A stretch of DNA of 64,000 bases, from contig CP166131.1 in assembly GCA_041228345.1 (NCBI GenBank), positions 2,163,001-2,227,000 of the forward strand, written 5' to 3'. The notes under the pieces are model-generated. The model was given only the letters and a program-made list of their open reading frames with translations, was not told where the DNA came from and made no database searches. The translations under genes were made by a program, and so were the position numbers. Numbering within the stretch: position 1 is the stretch's first letter; every line of letters starts with the position of its first letter. The DNA is from Alphaproteobacteria bacterium LSUCC0396 (GTDB lineage Bacteria; Pseudomonadota; Alphaproteobacteria; Puniceispirillales; Puniceispirillaceae). This document shows, piece by piece, positions 30,437 to 39,203 of this stretch.

Positions 30437-31684
30437 TTAGGACGCTAGGACCAGCAGGGCGTGACGCTTCTTACCGGCGGAAATTTTTGCCCTACCATCA
30501 TTGAAATCTGCAAGGCTTAGTGCTGCGTCTTCATCGGTGATCGGCTGGTCGTTCACCCGTGCGCCGCCACCTCTGATCAACCGTCTGGCCTCGCCGTTAG
30601 ATTTGGCAAACCCAACCATGTTTAACGCCGAGATAACGCTGAGGTTGGCGGCATCATCATTGCTGATGGTAACTTGATGCAATCCATCGCCCATGCCTTT
30701 GTCGCCAAATGTGGTTTGCGCTGTGGCCTTGGCATTTTCAGCCGCCATGGCGCCGTGGCAAAGCCGCGTTGCTTCATCGGCAAGAATAATTTTTGCCTCA
30801 TTGATATCCGCACCTTCAAGCGCGCCAAGCCGGCGGACTTCATCCATGGGCAATTCGGTAAACAGGCCAAGGAAGCGCTCAACGTCCGAATCTTCAGTGT
30901 TGCGCCAGAATTGCCAGAAATCAAAACTTGACAGCTTGCCGTCATTCAACCAGATCGCGCCATTGGCCGATTTGCCCATCTTGGCACCTGACGATGTGGT
31001 GATCAGCGGCGAGGTCAGGCCATAGATTTCCTGCCCGTCGACGCGGCGCGTTAAATCAATGCCGGTGACAATATTGCCCCATTGATCGGATCCGCCCATC
31101 TGCAGTTGACAGCCGTAACGACGACGCAGTTCAAGAAAATCATAGGCCTGTAAAATCGCATAATTAAATTCTAGGAACGATAATGGCTGTTCGCGTTCAA
31201 GGCGCAGCTTTACCGACTCCATGCCCATCATGCGGTTAATCGAAAAATGCGGCCCATAATCGCGCAGGAACCGGATATAGTGAAGGCTGTCCAGCCAATC
31301 GGCATTATCGACCATCAATGCGTCGGAAGGGCCGTCACCAAAGTTTAGGTATTTTTCAAAGACGCTTTTAATACCGTTTTTATTAACCTCGATATCCTGA
31401 TCAGATAATAGCGGGCGCGCCGTGTCTTTACCTGACGGGTCGCCAACCTTGGTGGTCCCGCCGCCCATAACAACAATAGGTTTATGGCCGCATTGCTGCA
31501 GAATACGAAGCATCATTATCTGCACAAGCGAGCCAACATGGAGACTGTCAGCAGTGCAGTCAAAGCCGATATAGGTCGGAATGCTATGTTCGGCTGCCAG
31601 CGCGTCAAGCGCCTCAATATCAGTGGCCTGATGAATGTAGCCACGTTCGCTAAATTGCCGGATTAAGCTAGATTTATAGTTCAT
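30437..31684 (-). CDS. tyrS: Tyrosyl-tRNA synthetase
   Basis: A 415-aa class I synthetase. The HIGH-equivalent is HVGS (49-52, in [10 protein letters not shown]) and the KMSKS-equivalent is KMGKS (235-239). The tyrosine pocket shows YIGFD and [13 protein letters not shown]-terminal S4 RNA-binding domain (about 350-415; [15 protein letters not shown]) completes the normal TyrRS layout. Confidence 0.98.
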   Translation of the reverse strand: MNYKSSLIRQFSERGYIHQATDIEALDALAAEHSIPTYIGFDCTADSLHVGSLVQIMMLRILQQCGHKPIVVMGGGTTKVGDPSGKDTARPLLSDQDIEVNKNGIKSVFEKYLNFGDGPSDALMVDNADWLDSLHYIRFLRDYGPHFSINRMMGMESVKLRLEREQPLSFLEFNYAILQAYDFLELRRRYGCQLQMGGSDQWGNIVTGIDLTRRVDGQEIYGLTSPLITTSSGAKMGKSANGAIWLNDGKLSSFDFWQFWRNTEDSDVERFLGLFTELPMDEVRRLGALEGADINEAKIILADEATRLCHGAMAAENAKATAQTTFGDKGMGDGLHQVTISNDDAANLSVISALNMVGFAKSNGEARRLIRGGGARVNDQPITDEDAALSLADFNDGRAKISAGKKRHALLVLAS

Positions 31685-31783
31685 ATTCGATCCAGATTAT
31701 GAAAATTTCAAGACCAGCGCAGAGTAGACATCGATAGAATAGACACCATTATAAACATTAGGCGCTGATATTTGGTCTTACAA

Positions 31784-32446
31784 TTAGGCCAGCGGATCAA
31801 AATCCGGCTCGACCAGCGCCGTGTCAAGATAGGTGCCAACGCGTTCGATCATCTGATCAAGATGGTTGGTGAAAAAATGATTGGCGCCAGGCACAAAATC
31901 AATATCAATTTTTACACCCTTTTGGATGGATAGCCGATCGACGAGCTTGTGCACTGCATCTGGCGGTACTTGCTCGTCCTGTTCACCGTGAACGATCAGA
32001 CCGGATGCCGGGCAGGGTGCCAGAAATGAAAAATCATGAGTTAGGGCTGGCGGCGTTACGGAAATAAAGCCCCTGATTTCCGGGCGGCGCATCATCAGTT
32101 GCATACCAATCCACGCACCAAAGGAAAATCCGGCAATCCAGCATTGGCGTGACGCTGGATTTTGCGCCTGCAACCAATCCATTGCGGTGGCGGCATCGGA
32201 TAATTCGCCTTCGCCATTGTCATATTCGCCCTGCGAACGGCCGACACCCCGAAAATTAAACCGAAATACAGCAAAGCCGCGCGCCTGAAAATGCTTGTAC
32301 AGCGAATAGGTGACGCGATTGTTCATGGTACCGCCCTTATCGGGCTCTGGATGAAGAATTAGCGCGGTTGGTGCATCTGGCACCTCACTCGGCATATAGC
32401 GACATTCCAACCGACCGTCTGGGCCGTTAATGATGACCTCGGGCAT
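31784..32446 (-). CDS. Alpha/beta hydrolase (COG2945-like)
   Basis: A 220-aa small alpha/beta hydrolase. Seen are LILHPEPDKGGTMNNRV after strand one, RFNFRGVGRSQGEY, the nucleophile elbow GFSFGAW (Ser), a late Asp in HGEQDEQVPPD and a His in GANHFF, giving a complete triad. There is no signal peptide, so it is cytoplasmic; the substrate is unknown. ATG 32446 is chosen because GGAAAA precedes it, though the frame opens at 32458. It is divergent from cysE. Confidence 0.87.
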   Translation of the reverse strand: MPEVIINGPDGRLECRYMPSEVPDAPTALILHPEPDKGGTMNNRVTYSLYKHFQARGFAVFRFNFRGVGRSQGEYDNGEGELSDAATAMDWLQAQNPASRQCWIAGFSFGAWIGMQLMMRRPEIRGFISVTPPALTHDFSFLAPCPASGLIVHGEQDEQVPPDAVHKLVDRLSIQKGVKIDIDFVPGANHFFTNHLDQMIERVGTYLDTALVEPDFDPLA

Positions 32447-32568
32447 ATCTTTTTCCATTCAACTTGCACTATCGTAAACACGGCTTATATCTTAATATGT
32501 GGGTCGCGCCAAGCGAGGTTTATCATCTAAATGCCTGCCCATGCGTGATTTGTGTATTTGCGAGTGGA

Positions 32569-32627
32569 GGAAAACTGCTCGCTGCCGACGATCTTGGCGA
32601 TAAAGTGGATCGCCAAACCAGTTTTCC
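32569..32627 (+). ncRNA. Structured 5' leader of cysE (candidate cis-regulatory RNA)
   Basis: A perfect 9-bp outer stem (GGAAAACTG 32569-32577 with CAGTTTTCC 32619-32627) encloses a perfect 8-bp hairpin (TTGGCGAT 32594-32601 with ATCGCCAA 32609-32616, 7-nt loop). A 16-nt bulge lies on the 5' side. It lies 29 bp before the cysE start. I do not recognise it as any known riboswitch class. A role in sensing sulfur metabolites is a guess from the downstream gene. Confidence 0.5.
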
Positions 32628-32655
32628 CGACAAAGCCAATATTGGACTAAAACTT

Positions 32656-33405
32656 ATGTTTGCAAATTTACGCCGTGACCTAGATGCCATTATGGAACGT
32701 GATCCAGCTGCCAGTAATCGTCTGGCGGCGGTATTTCTTTATCCAAGTTTCCAAGTCATGCTGGCCTATCGCTTGTCGCATAAACTATGGAAAATGCGGC
32801 TCCGGTTTATTGCGCGGCTGATCATGCAGGTTGCGCGGGTGCTGACGGGTATTGAAATTCATCCGGGCGCAAGAATTGGCCCGGGGTTTTTTGTTGACCA
32901 TGGTATGGGAACCGTTATCGGGGAAACCGCTGAAATTGGCAGTGATGTGACGCTGTATCACGATGTGACACTTGGCGGGGTTATGCCAGCAATCGATTCC
33001 GAAAAGCAGCGCGACGCCAAACGGCACCCGACCTTGGGTGATTACGTAATTGTTGGTGCCGGTGCGCAAATCCTAGGGCCGATTACCGTTCAACGCTGTG
33101 CGCGGGTTGGTGGTAACTCGGTAGTAACAAAGGATGTGCCAGAGGCGGCAACAGTTGTCGGGGTGCCCGCACGCCAGATGAGTAAGACGTCGGTGAAGAC
33201 GGATGTTGATGCCGGCTTCATGGCCTATGCGGTGAATTATGGTCTTGATCTTGATCCGCGTGAGCGCACGATCCGCGCCCTTGTTGATGAGGTGCAAAGC
33301 CAGCGCGCCCGTTTAGAAGATCTCGAAGCACAATTGGCGCGCGCTGCGACGCCGGCTGCCGCAAAAAAAGCAGCTGTCAAAACCAAACCGAAATCGATCA
33401 GCTAG
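32656..33405 (+). CDS. cysE: Serine O-acetyltransferase
   Basis: A 249-aa CysE that makes O-acetylserine, the cysteine precursor. The N-terminal helical part has DAIMERDPAASNRLAAVFLYPSF. The left-handed beta-helix has IHPGARIGPGFFVDHGMGTVIGE (catalytic His/Asp region) and hexapeptide repeats to VVGVPARQM. A C-terminal tail of about 60 residues is coiled-coil plus Ala/Lys-rich. The family normally begins MFxxL..D.DAI, so ATG 32656 is chosen, although the frame stays open to 32464 across the structured leader. It heads a sulfur gene run (desulfurase, ferredoxin, mnmA). Confidence 0.94.
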   Translation: MFANLRRDLDAIMERDPAASNRLAAVFLYPSFQVMLAYRLSHKLWKMRLRFIARLIMQVARVLTGIEIHPGARIGPGFFVDHGMGTVIGETAEIGSDVTLYHDVTLGGVMPAIDSEKQRDAKRHPTLGDYVIVGAGAQILGPITVQRCARVGGNSVVTKDVPEAATVVGVPARQMSKTSVKTDVDAGFMAYAVNYGLDLDPRERTIRALVDEVQSQRARLEDLEAQLARAATPAAAKKAAVKTKPKSIS

Positions 33406-33432
33406 CCATAGGTTGAGAGACGGTCATTTGTG

Positions 33433-34539
33433 ATGCGCAAAACGTCAATCTATCTCGATAATAACGCAACGACGCCGCTTCGCGCCGGTGCGGTTGCGGC
33501 GATGAATGAGGCGATGGGGCCGCCGGCAAACCCGTCATCGGTTCACAGCTTTGGCCGCAATGCCAGATTGATTGTTGAAAAAGCCCGCGAGGCGGTGGCG
33601 ATGCTGGCCGGGTGCCGTTCGGCCGATGTGGTGTTTACCAGTGGCGGTACCGAGGCGAATAATCTTGTTCTCGCGCAGTATGATCATGTGATTACCAGCA
33701 CCATTGAACATGATTCCGTGCGTCATGCACATGATCATTGTCACCAGATTACGGTTGATCACAACGGGTTGGTTGGTCTTGATGCGCTGGCAGCTGCCAT
33801 CGCGCATATTGACGATGCCATAAGGCCAAATACACTGATTTCGATCATGGCGGCCAATAACGAAACCGGGGTTATTCAGCCCATCGCCGAGATTGCCGAA
33901 ATGGCACGCCGTGCCAATATCGCCTTTCATAGCGATATGGTGCAGATGTTTAGCAAGCGCCATATTGAGTTTACCGCGTCTAACATCAGCTATGCAAGTC
34001 TTTCGGCGCATAAGATTGGTGGGCCTGCCGGTGTTGGCGCGTTACTGGTGCGCCCGGGAAGCCGGTTATCCAGCCTGCTTCGTGGCGGCGGTCAGGAACA
34101 GGGGCGGCGGGCTGGAACCGAAAACCTTGTTGGTATTGCTGGTTTTGGCGGTGCGGCAGACGAGGCGCTTGGCGATATTGGCCATTACCAGAAAATGGCA
34201 AAATGGCGTGATGATTTTGAGGCGCGTATGCTTGCTGAACGCGGCGGTATTCAGGTTTTTGGGCGAGGTGCGCCACGGCTTGGTAATACCAGTTCAATAG
34301 CCGCAGCAGGTAAATCGGCCGAAACAATGGTGATGGCGTTTGATATTGCCGGCGTTGCAATCAGTGCTGGTGCCGCCTGCTCTTCGGGCAAGGTCAAATC
34401 CAGTCATGTGTTGGAGTCGATGGGGGCAGGGCCGCGTGCTGGCGAGGCTATTCGCATATCTGGCGGCTGGGCAACTTGTAAAAACGACTTTGAAACGCTT
34501 GCAGATGTGTTTTTGCAACTGTACAAGCAACCCGCATAG
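33433..34539 (+). CDS. Cysteine desulfurase (class V aminotransferase, NifS/IscS-like)
   Basis: A 368-aa PLP enzyme that takes sulfur from cysteine for Fe-S clusters and tRNA thiolation. Seen are YLDNNATTPLR, TSGGTEANN, NNETGVIQPI, the PLP lysine in SLSAHKIGGPAGVG, and the catalytic cysteine in GAACSSGKVKSSHVL. It lies between cysE and a 2Fe-2S ferredoxin, with mnmA next, so it is a good sulfur donor candidate for MnmA. The start could also be the GTG three bases upstream. Confidence 0.94.
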   Translation: MRKTSIYLDNNATTPLRAGAVAAMNEAMGPPANPSSVHSFGRNARLIVEKAREAVAMLAGCRSADVVFTSGGTEANNLVLAQYDHVITSTIEHDSVRHAHDHCHQITVDHNGLVGLDALAAAIAHIDDAIRPNTLISIMAANNETGVIQPIAEIAEMARRANIAFHSDMVQMFSKRHIEFTASNISYASLSAHKIGGPAGVGALLVRPGSRLSSLLRGGGQEQGRRAGTENLVGIAGFGGAADEALGDIGHYQKMAKWRDDFEARMLAERGGIQVFGRGAPRLGNTSSIAAAGKSAETMVMAFDIAGVAISAGAACSSGKVKSSHVLESMGAGPRAGEAIRISGGWATCKNDFETLADVFLQLYKQPA

Positions 34540-34629
34540 TCGGGCTTGGCAGGGTCACAATAGCCACCTTAATAGCTGGCACGAATGCAGAAAATCGATG
34601 ATGATCGACGAAATAAGGAGTCGTCTAAA

Positions 34630-34944
34630 ATGCCGAATATCATTTTCACCAAGCCAGATGGCTCGGAACATAATGTGACTGTCGATAATGGCGTCACCGT
34701 AATGGAAGCGGGACGCGATGCCGGATTGGGCATCGAGGGCACTTGTGGTGGCTGTTTGTCATGTGCGACTTGTCATGTCATTGTTGATGCTGACTGGTTT
34801 GCCAAAACCGGTGCGCCCGGCGAAGATGAAATGGATATGCTCGATCTGGCATTTGGTCTTGCCCAAACATCGAGACTTGGTTGTCAGATTGAGATGTCAG
34901 ATGCGCTTGATGGTTTGCGCGTCACAATTCCTGAGGATATGTAG
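34630..34944 (+). CDS. fdx: 2Fe-2S ferredoxin (adrenodoxin type)
   Basis: A 104-aa electron carrier with a C39-x5-C45-x2-C48 ... C85 cluster motif ([16 protein letters not shown] and RLGCQ), typical of adrenodoxin/Isc ferredoxins. An extra Cys42 sits inside the motif. AAGGAG lies nine bases before ATG 34630. It lies between a cysteine desulfurase and mnmA, suggesting a role in Fe-S or sulfur-transfer chemistry. Confidence 0.95.
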   Translation: MPNIIFTKPDGSEHNVTVDNGVTVMEAGRDAGLGIEGTCGGCLSCATCHVIVDADWFAKTGAPGEDEMDMLDLAFGLAQTSRLGCQIEMSDALDGLRVTIPEDM

Positions 34945-34952
34945 AACTGATC

Positions 34953-36161
34953 ATGGCGGTTCAGGTGGCAGAAAATAAGACCAAGGACGGCATTGCGGCT
35001 GGTCTGAACGCGCTTGGGTTTGCCAAGCCGCCTGCCGAAACTAGGGTCGTTGTCGCCATGTCGGGTGGGGTTGACTCATCCGTAACGGCTGCTTTGCTGC
35101 ATGAACAGGGCTTTGATGTGATTGGCATTACGTTGCAGCTTTATGATCATGGCGTCGCGGTTCAGGCAAAAGGCGCGTGCTGCGCAGGGGTTGATATCCA
35201 TGATGCGCGTACAGTTGCGGCACGCCTTGGCATTCCGCATTATGTGCTTGATTATGAAAGCCGCTTCCATGATCAGGTCATGCAGGATTTCGCCGATAGC
35301 TATCTTCGCGGTGAAACGCCGATCCCTTGTGTGCGCTGTAACCAGACGGTGAAATTTACCGATTTGCTGAAAACGGCGCGTGATCTTGAGGCTGATTGTC
35401 TTGCCACTGGCCATTATGTGCAACGGGTGGATGGCGGTAACGGTCCACGCCTTTTGCGCGGTGCTGATCCGGCCAAGGATCAATCCTACTTTTTGTTTGC
35501 CACGACGACTGAACAGCTGGATTACCTGCGGTTTCCGCTTGGCGGGTTTGATAAGGATGAAACCCGCAATTTGGCGCGGAAATTTGGTCTTGCCGTCTCG
35601 GAAAAGCCCGATAGTCAGGATATCTGCTTTGTGCCAAATGGGCGTTATGGCGATGTTGTGCGCCGGTTGCGGCCGGGCGCGGTTGATGCGGGTGACATCG
35701 TACATATTGATGGCACTGTGCTTGGCCGTCATAACGGGGTGATTGATTACACGATCGGCCAACGCCGCGGCCTAGGTATTGGCGGGCGCGCGGGTGCTGA
35801 TGAGGCTGAAGGCCCGCTTTATGTTGTGGCGATTAATGCCGAGGCCAATCAGGTCGTCGTCGGCCCGCAAAAGGCGCTTGCTTGCGCTGAGGTGCATCTT
35901 GGCGAGGTGAATTGGATCAATGGGGCGCCGGCTGATGATAAGGCGGTGCTGGCGCGGTTGCGAAATACTGCGCCTGCCATGCCAGCGCGGGTATTTTGCA
36001 GCGATGACGGCACGGTTGTGGTTCGCCTTGATGATGCGCAATTTGGCATTGCTGCCGGGCAGGCTGCTGCGCTTTATGATGGCGATAATCCAGACCAACT
36101 GCTTGGTGGCGGCTGGATCGCAAACGCGCCGCTGATTGCGTGCTTTAATCAGGGCCAGTAA
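34953..36161 (+). CDS. mnmA: tRNA-specific 2-thiouridylase
   Basis: A 402-aa enzyme that thiolates U34 of Glu, Gln and Lys tRNAs. The PP-loop SGGVDSS is at 37-43. Catalytic cysteines lie in [12 protein letters not shown] and [10 protein letters not shown]. The family motifs [15 protein letters not shown] and [11 protein letters not shown] are present. It starts 8 bp after the ferredoxin stop, in the same operon as the desulfurase that probably supplies its sulfur. Confidence 0.98.
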   Translation: MAVQVAENKTKDGIAAGLNALGFAKPPAETRVVVAMSGGVDSSVTAALLHEQGFDVIGITLQLYDHGVAVQAKGACCAGVDIHDARTVAARLGIPHYVLDYESRFHDQVMQDFADSYLRGETPIPCVRCNQTVKFTDLLKTARDLEADCLATGHYVQRVDGGNGPRLLRGADPAKDQSYFLFATTTEQLDYLRFPLGGFDKDETRNLARKFGLAVSEKPDSQDICFVPNGRYGDVVRRLRPGAVDAGDIVHIDGTVLGRHNGVIDYTIGQRRGLGIGGRAGADEAEGPLYVVAINAEANQVVVGPQKALACAEVHLGEVNWINGAPADDKAVLARLRNTAPAMPARVFCSDDGTVVVRLDDAQFGIAAGQAAALYDGDNPDQLLGGGWIANAPLIACFNQGQ

Positions 36162-36276
36162 TCGATCGGGGCCAGTAGTCGCTGCATCATCAGCCCCCTA
36201 AATTATCCTGATTTTTTTGGTGGGCGTGGGTCTCACGCCTAACATTTTTCGCCCTAATGCCGTTTTTATCGGCGTG

Positions 36277-36492
36277 ATGATGAATGACCTTTTGCAAATT
36301 CAAAAAGATTTGGGTGCGCCGCCGCGTGAATCCCGCCGGCACCGTGCGTCCGATGATGACATGGAAACAAACGAAGACGGCTATGATCCAAAAGATTGGC
36401 TTGCTATGCCGGTGAACCATTGCCGTTATCACAAGGGGTATACGACCAATCACTGGTTAAGTGTGTTTCGAGCGATTAATGCAACCGGCTAG
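36277..36492 (+). CDS. Small hypothetical protein
   Basis: A possible 71-aa protein between mnmA and the sigma-54 promoter at 36603. It is hydrophilic and ends with a Trp/His/Tyr-rich segment (DWLAMPVNHCRYHKGYTTNHW). I see no clear ribosome site. The opposite strand also has an open frame (36190-36453), but its residue make-up looks less like a protein. Function unknown. Confidence 0.42.
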   Translation: MMNDLLQIQKDLGAPPRESRRHRASDDDMETNEDGYDPKDWLAMPVNHCRYHKGYTTNHWLSVFRAINATG

Positions 36493-36602
36493 CCTTGCAA
36501 TTGACGAAACCTCTCTCAAAGTCGATTAGCCCAAAGTAGATTGGTGACCATTCAAAAGCTGGCTCTTAAGATAATTGTCATGCAGTGTGGGCATTAAGAG
36601 CT

Positions 36603-36618
36603 TGGCAGAGCTTTTGCA
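36603..36618 (+). promoter_or_regulatory. Sigma-54 (-24/-12) promoter for the coiled-coil gene at 36679
   Basis: TGGCAG-N5-TTGCA with exactly 10 bases between GG and GC, as in the RpoN consensus TGGCACR-N4-TTGCW. It lies about 60 bp upstream of the start codon. Confidence 0.78.
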
Positions 36619-36678
36619 ATCCCATCGCAAAATTCAACGGGGATACAGTTAATCTAAATTATTTGAGGGTAAGCGTTG

Positions 36679-37287
36679 ATGGGGCAGCAGGTCTTGGTTA
36701 CGAAATTAAAAGAACAGATTGAAGCGGCAAAACGCGATCTTGCGCAAATGCAGCCGGTAATCCTGTCTGTAGATTTTGATGATCAGCAAGCCAAAGACCC
36801 TGCCGCTTTGCGCGGTATCGATACAGCTGCAAGTCCAGCTATTGCTGGGCAAGCCCCAATGACAAATGACAATGCTATTTTAAGCGCAGTCCCGCCGCTT
36901 GATGGTACCGGTAATGACGGTCAAATTCGGGACAGTGATCAAAGCCGTCTCCGCACAGCCGATGCTGGTTTTCAATTTTTTCATCGTAGCAAGACAGCTG
37001 ACCCTTCAAGCCAATCAGTGCGTGATGATCTGCCGAATGGGGATATGCGCCAGCGCCTCGATAGGCTGGAGGCCGAAATTGCGCAAAACCGTAAACATAT
37101 CCATGAATTGATTAAATTACTCTCATCCCTCGATATGTCCGCCTTAGCGGCAAAAAAATTACCATCACAAAAACGGTTTCAGCGTCGCCATAGCTATTGG
37201 CTGTTGATTGCAATGCTAGTGTTTGGCTGGTTTATCCTCAGCCCAGCGGGCCATGATTTAGTCACTTATCTCTTTATGATGCAGTAA
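36679..37287 (+). CDS. Coiled-coil, C-terminally membrane-anchored protein A (flagellar regulon)
   Basis: A 202-aa protein of unknown function. The N-terminal helix is KLKEQIEAAKRDL. A disordered Gln/Asp/Pro-rich middle leads to a coiled coil (RLDRLEAEIAQNRKHIHELIKLLS, about 118-145) and one C-terminal TM segment (about 173-197) near the end. GAGGG lies upstream of ATG 36679. The layout and motifs match the protein encoded at 38467-39084, so the two look like paralogues. A sigma-54 promoter precedes it, placing it in the flagellar regulon. Confidence 0.72.
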   Translation: MGQQVLVTKLKEQIEAAKRDLAQMQPVILSVDFDDQQAKDPAALRGIDTAASPAIAGQAPMTNDNAILSAVPPLDGTGNDGQIRDSDQSRLRTADAGFQFFHRSKTADPSSQSVRDDLPNGDMRQRLDRLEAEIAQNRKHIHELIKLLSSLDMSALAAKKLPSQKRFQRRHSYWLLIAMLVFGWFILSPAGHDLVTYLFMMQ

Positions 37288-37289
37288 GT

Positions 37290-37298
37290 TTATCCACA
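37290..37298 (+). promoter_or_regulatory. DnaA box (TTATCCACA)
   Basis: A perfect copy of the strong DnaA-binding 9-mer, in the 111-bp gap before the gene at 37399. A second perfect copy in the same orientation lies 67 bp downstream. Confidence 0.6.
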
Positions 37299-37356
37299 GC
37301 CTTAATCTGCCACTAAGCTACCGCTTATGTTGACAAAAACATTGGATTAACCTAAC

Positions 37357-37365
37357 TTATCCACA
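37357..37365 (+). promoter_or_regulatory. DnaA box (TTATCCACA)
   Basis: A second perfect DnaA 9-mer, followed by an AT-rich stretch (TTATTTTATTGTGTTAA) and lying 33 bp before the start at 37399. It could regulate that gene or be part of a replication-related site. Confidence 0.6.
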
Positions 37366-37398
37366 GTTATTTTATTGTGTTAAGGTGAAGTTTACCCG

Positions 37399-37755
37399 AT
37401 GGCATCCCACCCAAATTTATCAACAGCACCGCGCCAGTTATCGTTGGACCTTGATGATATGCCATCTTCTGAAACCGGAAACGCGGGCGTAAAACGGTCG
37501 GTCGTTTTTCCGAAAAACATCCAGATTTATAGCGTGCCAGATTTTCAGCGGCGGGTCTCACAACTGTTTGAACCGCTGAATATCAATATTGAATTCAGGG
37601 TGACGCGGCAAAACCGGTTGGAAATGTGCTGGTCATTCCCGCAAGAGGCTGTTCAGTATGATCATCGTGATGCACGCCAGAAAACGGCGCTCTCACCCGA
37701 GGAAAACGCAGCTTTTGAAACGTTAGTTTTGTCGTTTGCTGGCGCCAGCCACTAG
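37399..37755 (+). CDS. Hypothetical protein downstream of DnaA boxes
   Basis: A 118-aa soluble protein that I do not recognise. It opens with a polar segment (RQLSLDLDDMP), then FPKNIQIYSVPDFQRRVSQLF, a strand-like INIEFRVTRQNRLEMCWSFP and a short helical tail. There is no signal peptide or TM segment. Two perfect DnaA boxes lie immediately upstream, suggesting control by DnaA. It converges on fliL. Confidence 0.62.
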   Translation: MASHPNLSTAPRQLSLDLDDMPSSETGNAGVKRSVVFPKNIQIYSVPDFQRRVSQLFEPLNINIEFRVTRQNRLEMCWSFPQEAVQYDHRDARQKTALSPEENAAFETLVLSFAGASH

Positions 37756-37831
37756 ATATCAAAATGGTGTGATGCCAACCCCGACATGTAATACCGACAG
37801 GTAATGTTGGTGATATGAGTTGTTGGCGATA

Positions 37832-38452
37832 TCAGGTGCCGCTAAGCACAAATTTTATAAAATGCAAATCGGTAATGGCTGAGGGGGCGGTTGGGGTCTG
37901 CCCATCGACCACAAGCCGCACCTCGCTCAATAAAGCCTTTGCCAGCTTGTTGCGTTTTGCGACGGTATTAACATCATCAAGCGTCTGCTCTGACAGTTTA
38001 AAATTGATCGCTGACCGCATTTTTGGATTGAAGGTTTCCAATTGCTTCATAACTTTTTCGCTGGCCAACGTATTCCCATAAGTGGCGATAGCAATTTCAA
38101 CGGTAAGCAACCCCTTGCCATTTGACAGATTGGCAACAAATGGCAGCGGAAAGCTGTAATAGCTGTAGCGCGCGAAATCAAAGGTACCATCTGGCAGCAT
38201 TGTCGCATCTTCCGGCACTGCTGGTGCCGCATCATCGCCGTTACCTGCACCGGCTTTATCGGCGTCGGCTTTGGCTTTTGCATTTTTCATGATGGTGTAT
38301 ATGTCATCCGGGCGAGGCTCGGGCGTGGTCAGCGTCATATAGCCGATCATGAACAAGACCAGTACCAACAAGATGCAGCTACCGATCATCAGCGGTAAAA
38401 AAAGCCGGTGCTGACTTCCTGATTTTGATTTTGCGATACTGTCTTCAGCCAT
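37832..38452 (-). CDS. fliL: FliL-like flagellar basal-body-associated protein
   Basis: A 206-aa inner-membrane protein with one N-terminal TM segment (about 17-41). A charged Ala/Asp linker precedes a periplasmic domain that matches FliL: YYSFPLPFVANLSNGKGLLTVEIAIATY, then KLAKALLSEV and the final ITDLHFIKFVLSG. FliL surrounds the stator and supports motor torque. It lies 14 bp after the coiled-coil gene at 38467-39084 and shares its sigma-54 promoter. Confidence 0.85.
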   Translation of the reverse strand: MAEDSIAKSKSGSQHRLFLPLMIGSCILLVLVLFMIGYMTLTTPEPRPDDIYTIMKNAKAKADADKAGAGNGDDAAPAVPEDATMLPDGTFDFARYSYYSFPLPFVANLSNGKGLLTVEIAIATYGNTLASEKVMKQLETFNPKMRSAINFKLSEQTLDDVNTVAKRNKLAKALLSEVRLVVDGQTPTAPSAITDLHFIKFVLSGT

Positions 38453-38466
38453 AAACTCAGTCCAAT

Positions 38467-39084
38467 CTAGCCACTAAAGCTTTGGAGGATTTTGAAAATC
38501 CATCCTGCAAGGGTTAGGCTTGATACATCGAAATTCTCAGTTGCAACGAAATAGACAAGACCGATCACAAGCCCGGCCAGCACGGCTGCAACGATCATGA
38601 TGCTCGGTTTGAAATGGTGGCGGCGCGGGGTGGCGGCATCTGCAATAGGCGTTTTCGCAGCCTGATTTGACGGGTCTTGAAAGCGCGAAACCTCGCGAAT
38701 TTTTTGCAGCAATATGTGCAGGTCGCGCTGGTTTTCAGCCAATTTTGCCTCGAGCCGGGCAATGCGTTCATCCAAGGCGGCGGCGCTGCTCATCGGCGGT
38801 GTTATGCCAGCTGCTGATTGATCGGTGTTTTGCGTGGCGCCAATGCCGGATTGTCCGTGTGTGCCGCGGGCATTCTGGCTGGTTTCAGCGTTATTCGCTT
38901 TGATGTTTGGCCCCATATTTGGTTCATGCATTGAGGTGGCAGTGTCGTCGGCCTTTGGCTGGGGCGCCGTTGGCTGGGTGGGCGTGTCTTGTGGCAATGG
39001 TGCTTCACGTGATGGCGCTCCAAGGCCGCTGGCAAGGGCGGATTTGGCCGCCTCGATTTGCGCCTTTAAGCTGGGGTTTGCCAT
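38467..39084 (-). CDS. Coiled-coil, C-terminally membrane-anchored protein B (flagellar regulon)
   Basis: A 205-aa protein of unknown function and a likely paralogue of the 36679-37287 product. It has the same N-terminal LKAQIEAAKSAL helix, a Pro/Gln/Thr-rich disordered middle, a coiled coil LDERIARLEAKLAENQRDLHILLQKI (about 110-136) and one TM segment (about 164-184). It is translated just upstream of fliL. I chose ATG 39084 over a TTG at 39108; AAGG lies upstream. A role at the flagellar base is inferred from context. Confidence 0.75.
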   Translation of the reverse strand: MANPSLKAQIEAAKSALASGLGAPSREAPLPQDTPTQPTAPQPKADDTATSMHEPNMGPNIKANNAETSQNARGTHGQSGIGATQNTDQSAAGITPPMSSAAALDERIARLEAKLAENQRDLHILLQKIREVSRFQDPSNQAAKTPIADAATPRRHHFKPSIMIVAAVLAGLVIGLVYFVATENFDVSSLTLAGWIFKILQSFSG

Positions 39085-39170
39085 CACTCTATTGCCTTCA
39101 TTTATCAAGAGATTTCATGCCGATGCCGCGCTGAAACGGCGGTTTATCAGCATTGTCTTGCCTATCGTTA

Positions 39171-39186
39171 AGCATTTTTAATGCCA
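39171..39186 (-). promoter_or_regulatory. Sigma-54 promoter for the coiled-coil/fliL operon
   Basis: On the minus strand, TGGCAT-N5-ATGCT with 10 bases between GG and GC. It lies ~90 bp upstream of the first gene of the operon. Confidence 0.7.
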
Positions 39187-39203
39187 AGCTGTGTGTTTGG
39201 CGG

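Noticed and set aside
32464-32655. N-terminal extension of CysE from an upstream TTG
   Set aside because: CysE proteins normally begin at the MFANLRRD position, and the extension covers two perfect stems that suggest RNA structure instead.
35076-35762. 228-codon minus-strand frame across mnmA
   Set aside because: It is antisense to mnmA, whose catalytic motifs are intact.
36190-36453. Minus-strand 87-codon frame between mnmA and the coiled-coil gene
   Set aside because: The plus-strand frame at 36277 has a more protein-like composition; neither is strong.
37287-37399. Calling this gap the chromosomal origin oriC
   Set aside because: Only two DnaA boxes were found, and the usual neighbouring genes (dnaA, hemE, parAB) are absent from the window.
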